From the NCBI GenBank assembly GCA_026770585.1, contig MU647082.1, positions 38,628 through 50,258 on the forward strand: DNA of 11,631 nucleotides, written 5' to 3'. Shown here piece by piece: positions 6,101 to 11,620 of this stretch. Source of the DNA: Baffinella frigidus. Taxonomy: Eukaryota; Cryptophyceae; Cryptomonadales; Baffinellaceae. Both the position numbers and the translations under genes were made by a program. Position 1 is the stretch's first letter; every line of letters starts with the position of its first letter. Under the pieces are notes generated by a model. It was given only the letters and a program-made list of their open reading frames with translations, was not told the origin of the DNA and did no database searches.

Positions 6101-8403
6101 AAAACCACTGCCTTGAAGGGGAATGGACTTTTGGCGACCCCTTCAAAGGCTCTGGCGTGGCAGGGTTCAGAGTGTAACAGGGTTTGTTTATTTATTTGGG
6201 GTTGAACAGGTTTAGTATTAATCGTTCGGGTGGACAGGTTGCCGCAAGAACGTAATCGCCAACCGAAATGAAACCGTCGCGGTCGACGGGGTTTCACGGG
6301 GTGGATGGGTGTCATGTCTAACAGGGTGTACCTGCATGTTAATGAAGGTGGGAGTGGACACGACCACCCAACCTCCTCCTACATCAGGTCCTTATCCTCC
6401 TGGATAAGTACACCCCTTTTGGTACACGACGGTGGCCTGCTTGGTAAGGCGCCGGTCGTCATTAATATTGGGGGTTGGGTGAATACCGCGAGAACGAAAT
6501 CGCCGACAGAGATGAAGCCGTCGCGGTCGCACGCCCCGCCCGAGTCTCTCTCCTTTCGCCCCCACCCCACACCCTGCACCCTGCACCCTGCACCCTACAC
6601 CCTACACCCTACACCCTACACCCTCATACATCCTGAACCCCAAATCCTCAACGTTCAAGCATATACACCATCGGGAATTAGGGGTTACCGCGAGGACGAA
6701 ATCGCCAACAGAGATGAAGCCGTCGCGGTCGCACGCCCCGCCCGAGACGATCGATTTGATGAACACCTTGTTTTCAGGCCCGTTGTCCTGCAAACGAACG
6801 GGATTTAATTTCGGACCACGACAGAATCTGTCCCGCTATCTTAGGCTCCCTACGCGGAAGGTAAGGGTGTATCTGCTATTTTAGGCATCAAATGATGCTA
6901 TCTTACGCCATTTCATCAGGACAAATTCTGGTGTGGTCCGAGATGAGGTTTACAAAGACTTTCCCTTCTCTGAAAAATGTGTCCCTCGGTCTGCTTCCAA
7001 CTCAGGTTTGACCATTCGCATCTGAATGGTCAAAACGTTGGCTGTCACTTTTGGATGCCTCCAATCACTACAATTTTGGACACCTCCAATTACTCGCAGG
7101 AGTCCGGTGTCTATCTCACGATCACCCCCCCCCTACCGACAAAAGCTGCACCGCCCCCCCCCCCTTCCACCAGCCCACCCCCGTCGCAATACAAACCTAT
7201 CGCAAAACGTACCGTGAAGTATCTGGGGATTTCCAGTGCCGTGTTTTCTACGGAAGGACGATCACTCAAATCCCTCCCAGAGTTACCCTCTATTACCAAC
7301 AAAAGCCGCACCCCCTCCCCGTTCCCACCACTCTTTTAAAAAAACAAATGTGTCTCAAAACGTCCCGTACCCTGAACTTTAGGGTGATTTCCAGTGGAAA
7401 TGATGTTTTCTACGGCAGGCCCTGAGTCTAGTAGGCCCGGTTCTTGGTCTAGGTGCCCTACGGCCTTTTTGATCCTCCCCGCGCTTTCAAACCCCCCGTT
7501 TAACCCCTCCTAAATTCGAATTTCTACGAGAACTAGCTGCCCCATCACCCCCACAAAAGATGAGGATCATTGAATTTCAAACCAGCGAATGGTTTCAAAA
7601 CATGAAACGCACGCCCCAACCATCCCATCCTCCACCAGCTTCCGTCTGCGCACCGTCACGGCCATGGCAGCACCATCCACCCGTGCCTCGGAACGAACCA
7701 GGCCCCCCGCTACTTTACCCCCCCCTTCAACCCTTCGCCCGGATTCGAAAAGAAAGTGACACGCTGAGGGATGCCAGGAAACTGGCAGATGGCCAACAGC
7801 TACATGCCTTCCACGCGAGGGAGCGCCGCCGCGCCACGTGGGCGCGACGCACACTCTCCGCCAGCCCCGACGACCCTGACTAGGGGAATCCGAATCAAAC
7901 GGGAGAGGAAAGCGCCGAAGACGCACACACCCGCACCGCGGCTCGCCAAGAGGGCCACGGTGATCCGACCCTGCGATAGCCTCGCCCCTAACGACACGCT
8001 GTCCCTGGAGACGCGCGCTGTCGCGTGGCTACGTGCCCTTTGCGCTCCCATGAGGCGCGTGTGTGGACGTTTCGCGCCCCAGGCCCCGCAAGCCGCCTCT
8101 TCGGCTTCCACGGCCCTCCTCACCAGCACATTGTCCCGGTCGCCGCAGCTGAACCTCATAGCGCCACTCTCCGCACCAACCAGCCCCTCCAGACACCTGC
8201 CTTCAAGCGCGCCGAAGCGACAAGCAGAGGGGGCGCCGCCCGCCACCAAAACCGCAACGACAGCGCAAGGAACGCGAATGGGGGGGCACCTGCTGCATGA
8301 GGAGGCCGATGCCCGCGAGGCCGACGGGCTGCTCGTTGTGCCAGGAGCGGGACATGCCCGCGTGGTCGCCGGGGGGCGCCATCATAGAGCCGAGGTCGGA
8401 CAT
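3025..8403 (-). CDS. Six-exon gene for a small single-PDZ-domain protein (about 161 aa)
   Basis: Spliced minus-strand model: exons 8403-8290, 6787-6689, 5463-5410, 4500-4433, 3882-3823 and 3115-3025. Introns are 1502, 1225, 909, 550 and 707 bp, all GT-AG, with phases 0, 0, 0, 2, 2. The joined product has a Met-rich leader (1-26), a PDZ domain at about 27-117 and a Ser/Gln/Met-rich tail to the stop. PDZ hallmarks appear in the right order: GIGL carboxylate loop (31-34), KVFIKSIV strand (45-52), GGACDRDG turn, ISVGDFVLAVDG, DIREKI helix and GPIGSQVRVVF. PDZ domains usually bind C-terminal peptides of partner proteins, so an adaptor role is inferred. No signal peptide, membrane segment or enzymatic domain is visible; a cytosolic location is a guess. 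The family is clear but the exact protein is not recognised. Introns carry telomere-like repeats and partial exon copies. Main uncertainty: whether exon 6 is the only 3' end. Confidence 0.84.
3225..3270 (-). repeat. 46-bp perfect copy of PDZ exon 6 acceptor boundary
   Basis: Identical to 3079-3124. It includes the CAG acceptor and the codons for YAQMSRSMDARG, then diverges into an unrelated reading with an early stop. Shorter echoes of the same acceptor (GTACGC after CAG) occur near 3455-3463 and 3680-3690. Confidence 0.85.
3398..3522. repeat. 46-bp perfect inverted repeat with telomeric motif in its arms
   Basis: Arms 3398-3443 and 3477-3522 are exact complements and include AGGGTTTAGGGTT. 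The 33-bp spacer holds CGTACCTG, an echo of the PDZ exon 6 acceptor. Complementarity continues imperfectly outward through TTCCCT / AGGGAA. Confidence 0.9.
3585..3665. repeat. Tandem GGGTTCCAGGTTTC array
   Basis: Roughly five 14-bp units, each a pair of degenerate telomeric heptamers, in PDZ intron 5. Confidence 0.85.
3823..3882 (-). CDS. PDZ gene exon 5: end of the PDZ domain and start of the tail
   Basis: Phase 2 at both ends. It completes the split Arg, then reads SLVRGNASQQTMATDYSSS and the first two bases of a Gly codon. YER-SLVRG is the usual last strand of a PDZ domain. The acceptor is ggaaGCAG|GTCGCT; the donor is TCCGG|GTACGC. Two copies of its 5' end with the acceptor lie upstream in intron 4. 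Confidence 0.75.
3948..3968 (-). pseudogene. Short copy of PDZ exon 5 acceptor boundary
   Basis: Reads CAG|GTCGCTCGTGCGTGGGA, matching the first 17 bases of exon 5 with one difference, then diverges. It also lies upstream of exon 5. Confidence 0.6.
4100..4166 (-). pseudogene. Copy of PDZ exon 5 5' end with its acceptor and intron edge
   Basis: Shares the intron edge GAATCTCGAATCCTGGAA, the acceptor CAG|GTCGCT and about 40 bases of exon 5. An indel around the SQQ codons puts the original frame into a TAG. It lies upstream of the real exon 5. Confidence 0.7.
4232..4260 (-). pseudogene. Second degraded copy of PDZ exon 4 3' end
   Basis: Ends in TGCGAGCG|GTGCGCGCC, matching the exon 4 donor boundary GAGCG|GTGCGCC; the preceding GGGTCAGGCC is only loosely alike. 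It lies in intron 4, beyond the copy at 4335-4366. Confidence 0.5.
4335..4366 (-). pseudogene. Degraded copy of PDZ exon 4 3' end
   Basis: Matches exon 4 around CAGTCC through GGC-AGAGGC-TATGAGCG, with an inserted base. The donor GT is lost (GGACTC). It is followed by a T/A homopolymer tract at 4371-4387. Confidence 0.6.
4433..4500 (-). CDS. PDZ gene exon 4: GPIGSQV strand
   Basis: Encodes VGPIGSQVRVVFEKQ and STGEAYE plus the first two bases of an Arg codon. The acceptor is tttcgCAG|GTG and the donor GAGCG|GTGCGC (phase 2). The junction with exon 3 gives REKI-VGPIGS, the standard PDZ helix-to-strand link. Two degraded copies of its 3' end lie further into intron 4. Confidence 0.83.
4657..4682. 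repeat. Perfect 26-bp palindrome
   Basis: AGAAATAGTCGAA and its exact reverse complement, with no loop, inside PDZ intron 3. Whether it is a protein-binding site or the core of an old foldback element is unknown. Confidence 0.8.
4771..4933 (+). CDS. Possible pair of plus-strand exons with a telomere-repeat intron, or relic of PDZ exon 3
   Basis: Plus strand: after accag at 4770, 4771-4834 reads YTKLLADVIYLGETYVETKTE. A 51-bp GT-AG interval (4835-4885) follows, made almost wholly of CCCTAAA. Then 4886-4933 reads LDHTDTACGKDPLTFE, followed by a GTTAGT donor. Third positions are mostly G or C and the phases fit. No start, stop or known family is visible. On the minus strand the same DNA holds GACATCCGCGAG, the DIRE codons of PDZ exon 3, followed by GTGTACC. 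A decayed exon 3 boundary copy is therefore the competing explanation. Confidence 0.3.
4953..5127. mobile_element. Palindromic MITE-like element flanked by TA in PDZ intron 3
   Basis: Perfect 26-bp terminal inverted repeats at 4955-4980 (GAGCGCTGTGCAGAGAAGTT then GGCCAC) and 5100-5125. The interior is a nearly continuous palindrome centred on GAGAAATTCATGGTACTAAA-TTTCTC. TA flanks both ends, consistent with a Tc1/mariner-type target duplication. The open frames across it are by-products of the palindrome. Confidence 0.75.
5318..5400. repeat. TTTGGGG heptamer tract in PDZ intron 3
   Basis: TTTGGGG units ending next to the exon 3 donor; in the transcript this intron begins with C-rich sequence. 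Confidence 0.9.
5410..5463 (-). CDS. PDZ gene exon 3: VDG strand and alpha-B helix
   Basis: An 18-codon micro-exon (54 bp) encoding VDGDNVVGYPVADIREKI. The acceptor is aacagGTG with CAG at 5466-5464; the donor is ATC|GTACGC. It sits between tracts of TTTGGGG/TTTAGGG (plus-strand sense). VADIREKI corresponds to the helix lining the peptide groove. Its start is hydrophobic rather than histidine, which leans away from the class I binding type, but this is only an inference. Confidence 0.83.
5467..5880. repeat. TTTAGGG / TTTGGGG / TTCAGGG tracts in PDZ intron 2
   Basis: Perfect TTTAGGG runs at about 5481-5519 and 5739-5786, TTCAGGG units at about 5790-5850, and TTTGGGG variants between. They directly abut the exon 3 acceptor, so the transcript reads CCCTAAA-type sequence as its polypyrimidine region. 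Confidence 0.9.
5970..6032 (-). pseudogene. Partial copy 3 of PDZ exon 2, frame broken
   Basis: Aligns with exon 2 from GGCGG-GC to GTT|GTAACC. It carries an extra two bases after the second Asp codon of the DRD motif, so the frame is lost, and it has several replacements. This is the most distant and most decayed of the three. Confidence 0.65.
6243..6288 (-). pseudogene. Partial copy 2 of PDZ exon 2 with a GC donor
   Basis: Encodes DRDGFISVGDYVLA. Six differences from exon 2, five silent and one Phe to Tyr. The donor position reads GCG|GCAACC, a GC in place of GT. It lies farther from exon 2 than copy 1 and is more diverged. Confidence 0.75.
6487..6545 (-). pseudogene. Partial copy 1 of PDZ exon 2 (3' half plus donor) in intron 2
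   Basis: Repeats exon 2 from the GGACDRDG codons to the GCG|GT donor (here GTATTC). There are only two base differences over about 57 bases, both silent (GTT/GTC and GTC/GTT). It lacks the 5' half of the exon. An AG at the GTGCAG upstream (about 6580) would give an open phase-0 reading into it, so use as an alternative exon cannot be excluded. Confidence 0.8.
6566..6622. repeat. CACCCTG / CACCCTA array
   Basis: Short heptamer array between exon 2 and its first copy, C-rich on the plus strand and so opposite to the other PDZ intron repeats. Confidence 0.9.
6689..6787 (-). CDS. PDZ gene exon 2: central strands and ISVGD turn
   Basis: Encodes 33 residues, DNGPENKVFIKSIV through ISVGDFVLA. The acceptor is cgtttgCAG|GAC and the donor GCG|GTAACC, phase 0 at both ends. 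The GGA-x-RDG-x-I-x-VGD run is typical of PDZ domains; the superficial D-x-DGF resemblance to an EF-hand loop is not supported by flanking helices. Three partial copies of its 3' half with the adjoining donor occur downstream in intron 2. Confidence 0.85.
6811..6941. mobile_element. Foldback element (MITE-like) in PDZ intron 1
   Basis: Terminal inverted repeats of 23 bp (TCGGACCACGACAGAATCTG-TCC at 6811-6833 and its near complement at 6919-6941, three mismatches). The interior also folds, with repeated CTAT-TTA-GC phrases. No coding capacity. It sits 24 bp upstream of exon 2, close to the expected branch site. Confidence 0.6.
7007..7034. repeat. Short perfect hairpin
   Basis: TTTGACCATTC and its exact complement flank a six-base loop. 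It lies in PDZ intron 1, with no associated U tract. Confidence 0.7.
7060..7420. repeat. Diverged tandem duplication with C-rich tracts
   Basis: A segment starting ACCGACAAAAGCTGCACC (about 7136) and running to TTTTCTACGG is repeated from about 7297 (ACCAACAAAAGCCGCACC) to 7415. Each has a poly-C stretch, then CAAAACGT, GTGATTTCCAGTG-like text and TTTTCTACGG. Just upstream (about 7050-7100) are two near copies of TTTTGGA-GCCTCCAATCACT. Confidence 0.65.
7440..8287. other. Intron 1 of the PDZ gene: GC-rich part without telomeric repeats
   Basis: Open frames exist on both strands (plus 7771-8421, minus 8249-7800) but their products are low in complexity, rich in Arg, Pro, Ala and Ser, and mutually antisense. 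The plus frame from 8050 resembles a transit peptide in composition. No convincing exon, repeat or RNA gene is visible. Confidence 0.35.
8290..8403 (-). CDS. PDZ gene exon 1: start codon, leader and carboxylate-binding loop
   Basis: Encodes 38 residues, beginning MSDLGSMMAPPG and ending GIGLLMQQ. The third positions are mostly C or G, unlike the flanks. The first ATG is chosen because the sequence upstream (8404-8470) is AT-rich and non-coding in this frame. GIGL fits the x-hydrophobic-G-hydrophobic loop that opens a PDZ domain. The donor is CAG|GTGCCC (GT at 8289-8288), phase 0. No duplicated copy of this boundary was found in intron 1, unlike the other exons. Confidence 0.82.
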
Positions 8404-9185
8404 GATGGTTTTTCGAGTTGACCGAAATCCGAAATCGGATTTTTTACTACTCGGGTTTTAAAGTCAAAAACTAAATCCCCACTAGTAAAAGTAACGGACA
8501 CAATCTGATTTGAATTAAACGGCGCTCTACCCCCTGTTTCGCACACCAAATAGTAACGTGACCAAGGTTTCGCCCGATTGGGAAAATTCCACGGAGGGCA
8601 CTTCTTGGTGCCGAACGGACCTGGATCAGGTTCGTTATTGGAGCCGTTTGATCACTTTTGGCCGAGATCAGCAGAGTTTTCTCAAAAATATTTGAAAAGT
8701 GACTTTGGAAATGCCTCCCCAAACAGCCCTGAGAATTCCCAATAAAAAGCGATCGGATCCGAGAATAGATCTTCATTCCGCCAAGGTGATGTCCTTTCCA
8801 CGATCTTGTTGACGCGCTCCCCCTGCCTCCTCTCCCTCCCCCTGTCTTCCCGCACACCGCCCAGACGACAACCGAAGCCTCCTCTATCGTTTTCTGCCGC
8901 GTCCTGGGCCTGTTCCGCGCGCGCTGGCCTCTTGTGGGCGAAAGTTAAGGCGTAGACGAGGGATCGAGCAAGGGGCGCGCTGGATCCCAGCGCGCTGCTC
9001 CCTCGGAGGGCGGACAGCGCAGCCAGTGCAGTGGTCGTGAGGAGTGGCGAGCGAGCGCGGCAGGGCATGGGTGTCCCCACGCCCCTGGCGGGCACCTCAT
9101 GGTTTGTCACAGCGGTTCTGGGACCAGGCCTCTGTGGATGCTCTTCGCTTGCTCGTCGCTGACCGAGCCCCCGTTCCTGCTGCAG
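8404..9185. other. Intergenic stretch between the divergent PDZ gene and the 9186 gene
   Basis: AT-rich near the PDZ start (8410-8520, with AATCCGAAATCGGATT palindrome) and GC-rich from 8800 to 9100. It contains CT-rich tracts (8815-8855) and AATAAAAAG at about 8741. It should hold both promoters and any upstream exon of the 9186 gene. The only initiating exon candidate I could draw (ATG at 8711, donor AAG|GTGATG near 8785) is weak. Confidence 0.4.
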
Positions 9186-9371
9186 ATGTTCTCTACCCTC
9201 TACGGTCAGACTGCTGCCGCCCTCTACGCCAAGGCCGCCGGCCAGAACGCCCAGGCGCGCCAGCTGTACAACGCGTCCGCCGACACCTACTACAAGGCCA
9301 ACGACGCCGCCGCCTATGACGACTGGGTGCGCGCGCGCAACCACTGGGACTACTTCTACAACCGCTCGTAA
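9186..9371 (+). CDS. Final exon (or whole coding part) of a small Ala/Tyr/Trp-rich protein
   Basis: Reads MFSTLYGQTAAALYAKAAG through DDWVRARNHWDYFYNRS to TAA at 9369-9371: 61 codons with almost exclusively C or G third bases. Directly before the ATG is a branch-site-like CTGAC (about 9163), a pyrimidine tract and CTGCAG. The exon therefore probably begins at 9186, with a 5' UTR or earlier coding exon upstream. The frame is open to 9099 but codon use there is intron-like. The N-terminal half looks helical (Ala and Gln rich), the C-terminus aromatic. No transmembrane segment, no recognised family. It is divergent to the PDZ gene. No AATAAA was seen within 80 bases of the stop. Confidence 0.68.
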   Translation: MFSTLYGQTAAALYAKAAGQNAQARQLYNASADTYYKANDAAAYDDWVRARNHWDYFYNRS

Positions 9372-9650
9372 ATCGTAAAACGGTTGTGACGGTTGTATGT
9401 TGGCCCGTGTGATATAGTAAAGAAAGCACTGCAACATTTTTCGGCGTCTCCTGAGCATGTACGTCGAGGGGGAAATCTCGCACCTCAGTTCTGGCTCAGA
9501 AGACAACGCGCCGTCTCTCCTGGACCACCACACGGTCCTAGGCATGGGCATATCAGGGTTTGAGGGGGAGGCGTCTCGTCGTTGTCGGGGCGTGCAATGG
9601 AACCTGCCGTTGGTGAGGCCTGGTCTCATTTACATGTACTGGGCACATGT
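9372..9650. other. 3' flank of the 9186 gene
   Basis: Presumed 3' UTR and intergenic DNA. Open frames on both strands lack the coding third-position pattern. Nothing else recognised. Confidence 0.4.
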
Positions 9651-9653
9651 GTA

Positions 9654-9825
9654 TCCCTTAAGTGGCCAGTAGGCTCGTACGCCCTACGGTAGGGCTCTAG
9701 GACCTGCCTAGGGCTTCTACGGGCGATGATTCGCCCGTTGGTCACTTACGGGATAACCACCTCCCCGAAGGACCCTACAGTAGGCTTATGCCTAGCTAGG
9801 GTCCTAGGGGGTGGGGCGTTTCTTA
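9654..9825. repeat. Foldback repeat with AAGTGGCCAG end
   Basis: Begins TCCCTTAAGTGGCCAGTAGG and contains CCTACGGTAGGGC, then an imperfect complement GGTCACTTACGGGA (9740-9754). It is followed by CCCTACAGTAGGCTTATGCC and GTTTCTTATGATTGAGGTAC, a diverged half of the second foldback family. Confidence 0.65.
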
Positions 9826-9971
9826 TGATTGAGGTACTCATGTACTCTCATATCTGGTTTTAGTCATGGGATATCGCTGCTCTGAGCTGTGCGTCGTCGT
9901 GGCTGCGATCCTCGAGGAGCGGTGGGTACGCCTGAAGTCCTATGCTTCTAGCTAGATCTAGCGTTTCATAT

Positions 9972-9996
9972 GCCTAGTGCGTTTTTCGCACTGGGC
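9972..9996. repeat. Hairpin with T5 loop
   Basis: A ten-base stem GCCTAGTGCG and near-perfect partner around TTTTT, between foldback elements. Confidence 0.6.
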
Positions 9997-10006
9997 ACAT
10001 CCCCCC

Positions 10007-10047
10007 ACACCGGAACTTATCCTGCAGAAAGGCCATGCTTTCTTCCG
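10007..10047. repeat. Module shared with 10959-11000
   Basis: ACACCGGAACT and CTGCAGAAA-GCCATGCTT plus TTCCG recur about 950 bp apart, each next to a foldback element. Confidence 0.75.
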
Positions 10048-10196
10048 GATCACATCAGGGCCCCCCCCGGTACAGAAGGATCGATTACTGATTACTGAAT
10101 TTATTAAAGAGGGTTCGCCGTTATTGCCTAACCCGTGCCATTGCCAGACTATGATCGGTCCATCTGATGGAAGGCCGGCGGGGTTCGCTCCCGACG

Positions 10197-10326
10197 GTAC
10201 AGGGGTACCTCGCTCATAAGAAACCAACCCCCCCTACATGTAGGAGCCTACAGTAGGACCATGCCTAGGGCCCTATGGTGGTCCTAGGGGGGGGGGCGGT
10301 TTCTTATGAGCGAGGTACCCCTGTAC
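10197..10326. mobile_element. Foldback element, GGTACCTCGCTCATAAGAAACC family, copy 1
   Basis: Perfect 29-bp arms at 10197-10225 and 10298-10326, and a partly palindromic interior containing CCTACAGTAGG and CCTAGGGCCC. Poly-G of ten bases at 10287-10296. No coding capacity; the transposition mechanism is unknown. Confidence 0.85.
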
Positions 10327-10402
10327 CCAGTCATAGTAGTACTCGCCGTCGGCTCGGCCAGCATTAGAGATCGGTGAGCGCGCGAGAACGGTAAGCGCGT
10401 TG

Positions 10403-10509
10403 TCCCTTAAGTGGCCAGGAGGTCAAATTTGACCTCCAAGAGGTCCCAGGCAGGTCGTAGCTAGGGCCCTACGGTAGGGCGTATGAGCCTACTGGCCACT
10501 TATGGGATA
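10403..10509. repeat. Foldback element with AAGTGGCCAG arms
   Basis: TCCCTTAAGTGGCCAG (10403-10418) is matched by the near complement CTGGCCACTTATGGGA (10494-10509). Inside is a 20-bp perfect palindrome GGAGGTCAAATTTGACCTCC (10418-10437). TACGGTAGGGCGTATGAGCC-TAC occurs at 10470-10492 and again at 10508-10530. Confidence 0.8.
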
Positions 10510-10889
10510 CGGTAGGGCGTATGAGCCTACATGTAAGCGACAAGACCTAGGAACCTACGGTAGGCAACCCGTAGGGACATAGGGGGGGTCCTCAGGATAA
10601 GGTAACGGAAACTCGGCCCAAAATGGGCCGAAAATCCCTTGTAGTCCGCTCTGTGGGGTCCTCGACTGAGTAGTCCCCGATGGACGTTGAGGTGGCGCGG
10701 GGTCACCCACTGCATGTACAGCTAACTAGCGTGGCTTCGCTGAACGATCCACCCTTAGAGGTGGTTATGGGCGTTAGAGCCCTGCGTCTCGGCCTACCTC
10801 TCCACGTGGCGTGCAGCGGTCGTGTTTGTCAACTTATTAAACCTCGCTTTCCCCCCCGATTCTTCGAGTCCGCACGCGCGTGTGCACCA

Positions 10890-11093
10890 CAGGAGGGGTA
10901 CCTCGCTCTTAAGAAACCTTTAGGTCCTTTAGGTTCTTCGAGCTCCCAACATAGGCGGACACCGGAACTGGTTCTGCAGAAAAGCCATGCTTCCTTCCGC
11001 CTCCTCCTGGGATCCTACAGTAGGCCTATGCCTAGTGCCCTGTGATGGTCCTAGGAGGGGGGGGGCGGTTTCTTTTGAGCGAGGTACCCCTGT
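10890..11093. mobile_element. Foldback element, same family, enlarged copy
   Basis: Arms AGGGGTACCTCGCTCTTAAG (from 10893) and CTTTTGAGCGAGGTACCCCT (to 11091). The interior holds the ACACCGGAACT module and TTTAGGTCCTTTAGGTTCTT, absent from copy 1. Confidence 0.75.
10917..10971. repeat. 55-bp perfect direct repeat, left copy (right copy 11150-11204)
   Basis: Starts CCTTTAGGTCCTTTAGGTTC and ends CGGACACCGGAACTGG; identical at 11150-11204. One copy is inside a foldback element and one just outside the next, suggesting recent duplication. Confidence 0.9.
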
Positions 11094-11229
11094 ATGATGT
11101 ATCGCTGGTGGCAAGAGCATTGGAAGAAAGCAGCGCCCCCCTAGGACCACCTTTAGGTCCTTTAGGTTCTTCGAGCTCCCAACATAGGCGGACACCGGAA
11201 CTGGAACGCAGGGCTATCGCCAGATAGGA

Positions 11230-11352
11230 CTACAGGGGTACCTCGCTCATAAGAAACCGCCACCCCCCTAGGACCACTGTAGGGCCCTAGGCATAGGCCT
11301 ACTGTAGGGTCCTGGGAGGGGGCGTTTTCTTATGAGCGAGGTACCCCTGTAG
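11230..11352. mobile_element. Foldback element, same family, copy 3, flanked by 26-bp direct repeats
   Basis: Perfect 27-bp arms at 11230-11256 and 11326-11352, with an interior palindrome around TAGGGCCCTAGGCATAGGCC. CGCAGGGCTATCGCCAGATA-GGACTA occurs at 11207-11232 and 11359-11384, so the element lies between direct copies of its flank. Confidence 0.85.
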
Positions 11353-11410
11353 GACCACCGCAGGGCTATCGCCAGATAGGACTATTGTAGGGTCCTGGGG
11401 GGGGGGGGGT

Positions 11411-11444
11411 CCAGAATCATTCAGTGATGCGAATGATTCTGGAG
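11411..11444. repeat. Hairpin, 12-bp stem
   Basis: TCCAGAATCATT and exact complement around a ten-base loop, just after a poly-G run (about 11398-11410). No U tract follows. Confidence 0.75.
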
Positions 11445-11496
11445 AAGGGACGGTGTGAGGGGCCCCGCGGTTCCTCCCAGTCGAATCGAATAATAC

Positions 11497-11531
11497 CGAG
11501 AGAGGGAGAGAGAGAGAGAGAGAGTGTGTGG

Positions 11532-11564
<33 letters not shown>

Positions 11565-11575
11565 TGTGTGTGTGG

Positions 11576-11620
<45 letters not shown>

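Noticed and set aside
6689-6735. EF-hand calcium loop in the DRDGFISVGDF segment
   Set aside because: Spacing and flanks fit the PDZ turn and strand; the rest of the PDZ domain is present and EF-hand helices are not.
7771-8421. 216-codon plus-strand frame and 149-codon minus-strand frame in PDZ intron 1
   Set aside because: Mutually antisense, low-complexity Arg/Pro/Ala/Ser, and the plus frame runs antisense through PDZ exon 1.
8682-9629. 315-codon minus-strand open frame
   Set aside because: It is antisense to the 9186-9371 exon; its Val/Gly runs mirror that exon's GCC, TAC and GAC codons. It also crosses GC-rich intergenic DNA and matches no family.
11411-11444. Rho-independent terminator
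   Set aside because: Hairpin lacks a U tract and the genome is eukaryotic.
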